NCBI GenBank assembly: GCA_029582265.1
Contig: CM055822.1
Location: forward strand, 41,562,036 to 41,626,035
Source: Zoroaster sp. YZ-2022
Taxonomy: Eukaryota; Echinodermata; Asteroidea; Forcipulatida; Zoroasteridae
Direction of reading: 5' to 3'
Length of the DNA: 64,000 nucleotides
Positions 56,366 through 64,000 of this stretch are shown in pieces. The first letter of the stretch is position 1; each line of letters begins with the position of its first letter. Both the position numbers and the translations under genes were made by a program. The notes below the pieces were generated by a model. It ran no database searches and was not told the DNA's origin. It was given only the letters and a program-made list of their open reading frames with translations.

Positions 56366-58904
56366 AAAATGCCCAATATTCGCTTTAAAAAAATAAAAAA
56401 TAAAATAATTGTCTTGAAGTCGTGTTATTTAATTTAAACAATGCAAACAGTTTTATAAAATGTATACAAGCTCTATAGCGATGGGTACCAGACATATTAT
56501 GCTGTCCTCTCAATTTTCACGGCGTTTGCTCGTCCATTCTAGAGAAATGGAATGAACATAACTTTGTACAATTCAGTGTTCTGGCTTCTCTTGCAGGACT
56601 GTTGAACAGAATCCCCCACTTAAGAAGGTACATCACCACAAATGGATTTAATGTCACCATCAACGTGAACAAACAGCATTAATAACAATATTTAGTGTTG
56701 TTCTTCAGAGCACTTACATAGGCCCTAAAAGCTTTTGTATAGACGGGACATTAAACGTTTCGCCTACGGACGTTGAATGCACTTCATCCTTAATCTAATA
56801 ATAGGGAGAGTAATTACTTTATTACAAATGCATCGCTTGTACACACGATGTTGTGTAAAACGTTTTTATGTTGAAGGGACACTCAACCTTTGGTTGGACG
56901 TTTATTGGGCGATAAAAAGCGCCCAGTTGTTCACAAATAATATAGGTCTGCGTGGTTATAGGCTGTAAAGACGGTTTCAAATGTATTATTGACTTAGAAT
57001 GATGTACACAAACATCCTGGAGTTTCTTGTAAATGTCAAAATAATATCGTCACATGAATGCCTTGCATGTGACTTTTCTTTGGAAAGGTTCACCGGTTTG
57101 TTAGATTTAATTTACGGTATAGTCGTATTTCCAGCCGTATAGATGATGTAAATTATTAAACCAAATTCTAGTAGGATTATGAAGTTATAGAATAAAGGAA
57201 ATCTGGCGTCATTTAGAGCGAGTGTAAGGCAATCACCGTGCATACTGCAGATTATTATGTCCCAATAACTGGCACCGGGTCTACACCTCGGCCAACACAA
57301 CCGTTCTTGCTAGGTAGCCAATTAAGGCCCGGCACAAATGGCGCACATCGAAGAGGAACAGGGAATTTTTTTTTTTTATTTCACGAAAAATTTCCTTAAA
57401 AAGAATGAACTACCATGTTATATTGTGTAAAAAAGCACCCGTGAAAAGTACAACATTGGTATCTGGTAACGAAGATTAACCCATTTTTCAATAAATATAT
57501 CATAAAACTAATCAGTGAAAATTTACAATAGGTTCTCAAAATCACATTTTTGAGAACAATGAGGAAAACTGTAACATTTTTTATGTTTTTTAAAATTAAA
57601 AACAGGTTGCTGGACGGTGACTTTTTGTAAATTCAACATAACCAATTCCTGTTCTTTATCAGAATGAAAACATTTCAAACGAAATCATTTCTTAGGATGA
57701 TTGATACATGTACAAACTGAACCCCAAGTAATTGAAAAAAAATCGTTCACTTGATAATCCAGAAATTACCATTGTTTTATCTTCCCTTTAATGTAACTAA
57801 TGGCTATACACTGGCTTTCCCTTATACATAATCATGTGGTCTTTAGCCCACGGTTGTGCGCAGATGTCTGATGGACTACGCCGTTTTGGGCAATAATTAT
57901 CAGCAAGCAAGCTGATGCCCGTGGATTTGAAATGCATAGTTCATGAGCTTTCAACGTCTCCATCGCGCCAGATTCTTACGTGCCGACTCAGGTGATTATA
58001 AGACAGGTCAATTTAATCAGCACCTGTAGAAAGATGGTTCGGCGGAATCACGGCACGGATCCCCAAAGGACAGGTGCCACTAGAACTCCTGATCTTCGAG
58101 TAATTAACTCAGCGTTAAAGGTGACTGGCATTTATACTGAAGCATTTCATGGAGTCTGTTTGGCTGTCATTTCCAAGCGGCGAACTCCACTTGAATACAG
58201 TACGGTACTGTCCCCAAGGCACCAGAAAACACGAGCTTTGACATTACTGAACATCGTGAATATACACGAGCCAAACTATAATATTCGTGCCCGGTACGAA
58301 AGATGTCCCTAGCGAGATCACCTCGCTAGCAAACGTGGGGTTGTTTACCGAGATTTAAAAAAATAATTGTGTGGAGTTAAACATCGGCATGCATACATGT
58401 AACTAGATCGTGTATTTATCTAGCCACAACACAGCTAGGCAACCCCCGCCCCCACCCAAAAAAGATCATCTACTGAACTCTATATAGTATACCTGCCTTA
58501 AATAAAGAGGTGCCAAATTTATTCTGCCATGTTCGTCGAGATGCCCAATTTGAACTCCATCATTTAAAGCGTTGTGTGATATGTAGAATAGATGCAATCA
58601 TGGAGCTCAGCTACCCCTGGTTAATTTCAGGCTGATCAACCGTCATGATATTGTTTTAAGCCTTTCACTCAGGACACTAGACTGTAGTCTATCTATATCC
58701 ATGTCCATTTAGCTGTTAAGTATTACTCATCATCACAACCGCGTTTGATTGCAAGCACTCGTTAGAGCTTATGTCTGTGGGTTCCTTCGCGTTACAGGGT
58801 ATTATTGGTACTGTTGGAGAAACTGCTTTTATAAAAGTATTCTTTACTTTTTTGTCGAATCAAGCTATAAATCAATGTGAATTAATGTTCATCTTATATT
58901 ACAA
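56366..58904. other. No gene recognised
   Basis: Mostly AT-rich. The 110-codon plus frame at 57980-58312 lies in a GC-richer patch but has no identifiable domain. The region 57480-57800 resembles 28840-29170 and 31160-31440 ('gaaatcatttcttaggatga', 'taattcctgttctttatcag'), marking another diverged dispersed repeat. Confidence 0.4.
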
Positions 58905-59625
58905 GGCCAAAAAAGTTTCATGGTTTCCGGTTATAGGTGGGGTTCAAAATCGGAGCGGTGACGCCTTTTTTTCTTTTTGGTATTTTTTTTCTAACCAGTG
59001 AAATACGTGATACATACGGTTAATGGAATACAAAGTATGGTGGCTAAGCGAGGCCTCACAAATCGGGCAAATGTTCATACTCCTTTGCAAAAAAGTCGTT
59101 TAAGAAAAAGCACAGCAAAATTCCAATCGATCCAGCAATTTTGGCTGCAATTGGACATCGTTTCATAGCAAAAGAAAAGAAAAAAAACTAAACAATACAA
59201 ACAAATAAACACCCCAACTAACAAACAAACAAACACGTGTCGTGGCCGAGCGGTCTAGCTTACCGGATTCAAGTTCTGGTGTTAGCAACATAATGTGGGT
59301 TCGAATCACGGCCGTGACACTTGTGTCCTTGAGCAAGACACTTAATCATAATTGCTTCTCTCCACCCAGGGGTTACATGGGTACCTGTGAAGGCAGAGTT
59401 GGTTTGCTCTATATGCGCTAGAAATGGCAGCAATTGAGCTGTATACTCCCCAGGGAGCTGAGATGGTTTCAGGAATGATTTATGAGCCTTATGAGCAGGG
59501 ATAATAATATAATGCGCCTTGAGCACCACTTAGTTGGTGGATACGTGCGCTATATAAATCCACTTATTATTATTATTATGCGGGTCTGAGGCGACGCTCG
59601 CGGAGACCAGAGTACGGGAGACCTT
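58905..59625 (-). mobile_element. MITE family 'GTCTCCGG' split by a SINE
   Basis: The left part (58905-59175) has 'atggtttccggttataggtg' and 'ccaatcgatccagcaatttt'. The right part resumes at 59580 with 'gcgggtctgaggcgacgctc' and ends 'tacgggagacctttttaggc'. The SINE at 59236-59580 lies between them. Confidence 0.85.
59236..59580 (+). mobile_element. tRNA-Leu-derived SINE inside a MITE
   Basis: 'gtgtcgtggccgagcggtct' to (ATT)n. It is nearly identical to the 5061 copy, including 'gattcaagttctggtgttag' and 'ggtttgctctatatgcgcta', so both come from one recent source. Confidence 0.93.
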
Positions 59626-60513
59626 TTTAGGCCTAAATGAAAGAATCGTGACAATGCCAAGAACACGAATTTGGGTTTTTCATTAACGTGAACCTTTGAT
59701 CTTATCAAGACGTAAATAGTATACCAAATCAAGAATGCCTCAGAGTTCAATGGGAACAATGATTATATTAAGAGATGGGCAACATCTGGAATGTTCATTT
59801 TCGCCTCTTGAAACGGAACAGTCAAGATGATATCGCCTATTCTGTGAAGGACACTGGGCAAACTAATTGATGTCACGTGATTTTTCGTCAAGCTTTTACC
59901 AATCAAATTACAATGATCTGTGTGAAGTAAATAATGGGGAGTATTTTAATTTCAGAAACAGCTGTTGCTGCCTTAATAATGCATAATGAAAGCTCACGTC
60001 TTACTGACAAAGCGAGGTATAAATCGGCTAATGGTGAATTTTAATTAACTGAATCAAGGGTCCGGTGGTTACTTTAATTATTAACATTGATTGGTAACAG
60101 TTGGGTAATGTCACAATGTCATAAATAATGAGAAGCAATTCCTTTTTCAAAGAATAATTGTTTGAACAACCAATCTATTCCATAAAGGTAAAACACACGG
60201 GGCATGCTGTTGCCATACACAAGCGATATACAGAGCAAGGAGGTATCATCATGTCCAGGGGCGTAAATATAGACAGTGCAGGCAGTGCGGCTGCACTGGG
60301 GCCCGTGGGGTGGTAGGGCCCGTAGAGAGAGCAGGCCATTCGACATTGTGTTGCAGAGAACGGGCCCCTGCACGCACTTCGAATCGCCACCTTGGAAGTA
60401 CGTCTGTGTTCATTTCGGAGTTAGGTCGCCGCCGAGCGCCTGTTTCATTGTGTAGCCTAGATGTGTTTTTCAGATGTGGGTAAAGCCGCTGCGGGTGCAA
60501 ACCAAATCATGCC
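59626..60513. other. No gene recognised
   Basis: A GC-richer patch at 60255-60500 has minus-strand frames of about 80 codons with no domain. 'ccaggggcgtaaatatagac' at 60256 resembles a MITE end. Confidence 0.4.
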
Positions 60514-60527
60514 TTTCATATAGTTGG

Positions 60528-60795
60528 GTAAAACTTGTAGCTTTGCATGGTGAGGATGATAAGTAAGACTAATTGCGGTGACACCATGTGGAATCTCAAT
60601 TGAGTAGTAATTAGTTCTGAAAAGAACTGGTGGTACAACTCGACGTTTCGATCAGTATGCTCTGATCGTCCTCAGGACGATCAGAGGACGATCAGAGCAT
60701 ACTGATCGAAACGTCGAGTTGTACCACCAGTTCTTTTCAGAACTAATTACTACTCAATTGAGATTCCACATGGTGTCACCGCAATTAGTCTTACT
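60528..60795. mobile_element. Foldback retroelement-like unit, second full copy
   Basis: 'gtaaaacttgtagctttgca' to 'cgcaattagtcttac', arms nearly identical to 19333-19598. Target duplication TTTCATATAGTTGG at 60514-60527 and 60796-60809 (14 bp). The plus-strand centre reads CAGAGGA, the stem, GAAACGTC (60708-60715); the first base pair of the core differs from CTGAGGA. Confidence 0.88.
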
Positions 60796-60959
60796 TTTCA
60801 TATAGTTGGTTGATTAGTTGACTTGTTGACTTGACTGACCGTCTGTTTACGTTAGCGTGTCAGAGCGCTATCCATGGTTCTGATAGCGCAATAGCTAAGT
60901 AACTAATTCGACTGTAAAATCCAACACATTGTTGGTAAAAAATATATAGGCCTACGCTT

Positions 60960-60961
60960 TG

Positions 60962-60998
<37 letters not shown>

Positions 60999-61478
60999 TA
61001 AGCGTACCATTCATTGTGTGGACCTGAGAACAAAAGAGGTCCACACAACGTATGGAGTGCTTGCGCTGTGTGGACTCGCACACGTCCACACAATGTTTTT
61101 GGACTTTGGAAAAGTACGAATATCTCTGAAATTAGTGATTTGTCTAGGCAGGTTCTTTGACTTAAATCGAAGGATATTATTAAAAGGGAAAAATAGAACG
61201 AAAACCGCTCTCAAAACACTCTTCTGTGTGAAATGGGAACGATTTTAAGAATTTCCTATCCTTAAGTACACGAGAACAAAGGAATGTCCACATAACGATA
61301 GCTACGCTTACCTGTGTGTGTGTGTGAACGTACACACCATTCGTTGTGGGGTCCAAAACACAATAGAACAATTGGACCCCACAAGGTAACTATAGAAAAT
61401 CTTGTACCCCACAGGAGAATTATAAGGAAAAGGGATAATAGAACGAACAAAGGAATACCCCACAAATCAATGTGCGTG

Positions 61479-61519
<41 letters not shown>

Positions 61520-62185
61520 AAGACTGTTACAAGCACTGTGTGGACCTGAGAACAAAAGATGTCCACACAATGTAGGAACTTGAAACGTTCTGTGGACTAA
61601 GTTATACATGTCCACACAAGGTTTTCGTGAATCAGAAAAGTTCAATTTTCTCGAAAAGGAAGAATTTGTCTAGGCAGGTTTTTTGTCTCAAAATGGAGTA
61701 GATTATGAAAAGGGAAAACTGAGACGAAATCCGCTCCAAAAACACTCTTCTGTGGAAATGGCAAGGGTTTTAAGAATTCCATATTCTTAAGTACACGAGA
61801 ACAAAAGAATGTCCACACATGGTATGACGCAAAAGACTGTGTGTGTGTGTGAACGTACACACCATTCGTTGTGGGGTCCAAAACACAATAGAACAATTGG
61901 ACCCCACAAGGTAACTATAGAAAATCTTGTACCCCACAGGAGAATTATAAGGAAAAGGGATAATAGAACGAACAAAGGAATACCCCACAAATCAATGTGC
62001 GTGAGGGTGCGTGTGTGAGCGCATTCAAACCGGGGACGTATAACAAAAGGGACAATGGTCCCCGGTTGCTCTCACAATGGAGAACAATCCGTCCCCGTAT
62101 TTTTGGACAAAGGAATTTGACAAAGGAAGTCCCCGAATGCCGGTGTTTACACACGTGTGTGTGTGTGTGTGTGTGTGCTTCATAA
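60960..62185. repeat. GT-microsatellite cluster with about 530-bp tandem duplication and hairpin motifs
   Basis: (GT)n runs lie at 60963-60996, 61482-61519 and 62154-62178. The block 61311-61475 recurs almost exactly at 61847-62013, and 61015-61310 recurs with changes at 61535-61835. Hairpin words with different stems but similar loops recur: 'gtggacctgagaacaaaaga', 'ggggtccaaaacacaataga' and 'ccggggacgtataacaaaag', each followed by its complement. Confidence 0.9.
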
Positions 62186-62277
62186 CTAGTAACTAGAGTG
62201 CACTTGGGCCCGTCGTAACTACGCTACGCCACTGATCATGTTGTATCGCTATTGGAATTCATTCAGTAAATGTCACA

Positions 62278-63543
62278 ATGAAGACGTATTTCGCGACGCC
62301 GTTTCTGTTCCTGCTATTGCTCACCTTCACGTCGGCCGAGATGGTAAATAATTAGAGTTTAGTTTTAAATGTAGGTTTTCCTTGATGTGATAGTGTACTT
62401 ATACTTTGGTCTCACAACTGTCCCTTCACTTCGAAATTACTGGGGGCTATTGTGGGCCCCACATTCTTAAAACTAAAGTGCTGAATCGACCATTTAAGAG
62501 TTCGGTGAGCGATAACACCTCATAAAGTTAAATTCAACTCAAAGAAAGTGTTGAATTAACACGGAGTCAAGTTATTAACTTTATTAATGTTAATTCAACA
62601 CTTTTAAAAGTTAAATCCAATTTTATAAAAAGTTGTCACTGACCGAACTCTTTAAAATGTTGATTTAACACTATTAGTTTTAAGAGTGTTTCCGCTATTT
62701 TACCGGCAATTTCCTAACATTTGTATTTTCATTGGAAAATTGATAATTTCTTTGAAGAAAGAAAAACAAATACATAATATAGTTAGCAGCTTAGTTTACC
62801 AGTATACAAAGTGCCTAATTTATTTTATGACGGAACCCAGTATACATTAATCTTGGGAAATTTTTAATGTTAAAAACCATGGTTCTCAGGAATATTTAGA
62901 AAAAAATGTGTGATTTTAAATCATTTGTTATCCTTTCCTCGTGTAAAATAGCAATGTTCCGATGAAAAATAACATTCTTGAAAATAATTTCCGTCAAAAT
63001 AGCGGTAGACTTACATCTTTAATAAATTGTGGAAACTTAATTAATGTGTACAGCTGAGCTTCCAACAACTATTAGTAAAAATATGTCACTTCTTAATGTA
63101 TTCCTTTTCCTTTCTAAAAGGACATCACCTATGTTCCGAAAGAAAAACTAAAAAGAACATCGAATATATACCATGAACTAAAGAAAAACACACGCGGAAA
63201 ACATCTTTTGTACAAACACGCGTTCGTGTATATACAGTGTAGTACATTCCGTGTTTTTTCTCTTTCACCGGCAATTTCTTTAATCGGAACATTGTTGTTT
63301 GACTTGTATAAATGTATGACTTTTGATATGACACAAAATAATTGCCAGAAACTGTGTAAAACAGTCCCTCGGTGCAATTACTTGGCCGCCATTGAATTGA
63401 TGAAACTGCTTAGTTTATTTCTGTGTAAATGCGTCTTGTCGAATAGAAATTATGGCACAAGCCATCAGCAGGCGTTATTTGCACTCCAGTCAACCATTAC
63501 AAACCTTTTATATTTTGGTACAATTGAATCCATTGGGCTATAG
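62278..63543 (+). CDS. Candidate two-exon gene for a small secreted protein
   Basis: Exon 1 (62278-62343) encodes MKTYFATPFLFLLLLTFTSA followed by EM, a textbook signal peptide, and stops at a donor (ATG|GTAAAT). A matching acceptor (tttcctttctaaaag|GAC) at 63120 opens exon 2 in the same phase. Exon 2 then stays open for 141 codons to TAG at 63541-63543. The mature part has a basic start (ITYVPKEKLKRTSNIYHELK), a hydrophobic stretch and a cysteine cluster (KCMTFDMTQNNCQKLCKTVP). The product would be about 163 residues. I do not recognise the family. The spacing C-x9-C-x3-C recalls small disulphide-rich or PAN-like domains, but that is a guess. Exon 2 may contain a further short intron or end earlier. 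The intron holds a MITE (62461-62690). Exon 1 is the better-supported half. Confidence 0.45.
62461..62690. mobile_element. MITE 'TTAAAACTAAAGTG', intact copy
   Basis: Left 'cattcttaaaactaaagtgc', right 'cactattagttttaagagtg'. Subterminal 'gagttcggtgagcgataaca' pairs with 'ttgtcactgaccgaactc'. It is the uninterrupted version of 19184-19627. Confidence 0.85.
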
Positions 63544-63940
63544 ATGTTGCCACTCACTGCCTGCAAGATCCCTTTTATGGCTGGCTGGCCAACTTAAATG
63601 TTCAATGGTTAAGGCTTGAATCGTGTAGTTCTGAAGGTCTCGACCATACTAATTGTTTTCTATATAGCTATGCATGAAGTAAGGCATGCGTCAGACAGCA
63701 TTTTATTTACTCGTTGATGTCTTCTATAGTTGCCGTATAAATCTTCGATGGCAAGGCTTGACTTCATTAGGACTTGGTCATAGCTGTGTTTTCTATGCGT
63801 GGGATTTGCGATGAACTTTTAGATACTAGTATCTCTAAACCATTGACATAATAACTGTGGCCAATTATTTTTTATTTATTCATACAGGCATAAGTAGGAT
63901 TTGCGATGAACATTTAGATACTAGTATCTCTAAACCATGG
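63544..63940. other. No gene recognised; 40-bp direct repeat
   Basis: 'ggatttgcgatgaacttttagatactag' text at 63804-63845 recurs at 63899-63939, just before the SINE. It is longer than a usual target duplication. Confidence 0.6.
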
Positions 63941-64000
63941 AGTGTCGTGGCCGAGCGGTCTAGTGCACCGAACTCAAGTTCTGGTGTTGCCAGCAGCAGC
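63941..64000 (+). mobile_element. tRNA-Leu-derived SINE, cut by the window end
   Basis: 'gtgtcgtggccgagcggtct' and 'caagttctggtgttgccagc'; only the head is in the window. Confidence 0.9.

Noticed and set aside
57980..58312. 110-codon plus frame as a gene
   Set aside because: No recognisable motif, signal peptide or splice support; kept only as a remark in the gene-free stretch.

Overview
The window looks like nuclear DNA of an invertebrate animal, most likely a non-vertebrate deuterostome (echinoderm, hemichordate or cephalochordate). This is inferred from spliced genes, an AT-rich background, many tRNA-derived SINEs and short inverted-repeat elements, and proteins related to animal TSSK kinases, PRRT3/4-type seven-helix proteins, CHMP1 and P2X7-like zinc-binding proteins. 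The species cannot be fixed from the sequence alone.

Genes are sparse. On the left edge is the last coding exon of a CHMP1 (ESCRT-III) gene on the + strand (742-963), with its 3' flank running through a 141-bp minisatellite. A single-exon testis-specific-type serine kinase lies on the - strand at 11246-12274. A single-exon seven-helix PRRT3/4-like membrane protein lies on the - strand at 42787-43956. Near the right edge is a candidate two-exon gene for a small secreted protein (62278-63543, +). Everything else is repeats or sequence in which no gene is recognised.

The most unusual block is 47261-51892. It is bounded by imperfect terminal inverted repeats starting AGGTC and flanked on both sides by TTAA, as in Kolobok-type (or piggyBac-type) DNA transposons. 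Inside are two THAP zinc-finger relics facing inwards and a spliced, frameshifted gene for a P2X7 C-terminal-domain-like protein. I read it as a decayed TTAA transposon that carries or trapped a P2X7-like gene.

The second notable theme is a family of about 267-bp foldback elements (best copies 19333-19598 and 60528-60795, partial copies at 10755, 32995, 9405 and 52500). Both full copies have 14-bp target-site duplications, which suggests retroposition. Their centre carries a CTGANGA - stem - GAAACGTC arrangement that resembles a short-stem-III hammerhead ribozyme, as found in Penelope-like elements. Two other repeat families (41820-41985 and 33270-33310) show the same layout with different stem sequences.

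Other repeats: a tRNA-Leu-like SINE family (seven near full-length copies, several fragments, one cut by the window end), a second tRNA-derived SINE, at least eight MITE families (two with TTAA sites, one with TA sites), several minisatellites and simple repeats. Nested insertions (18905-19960, 58905-59625, 27187-27955) allow relative ages to be read directly.
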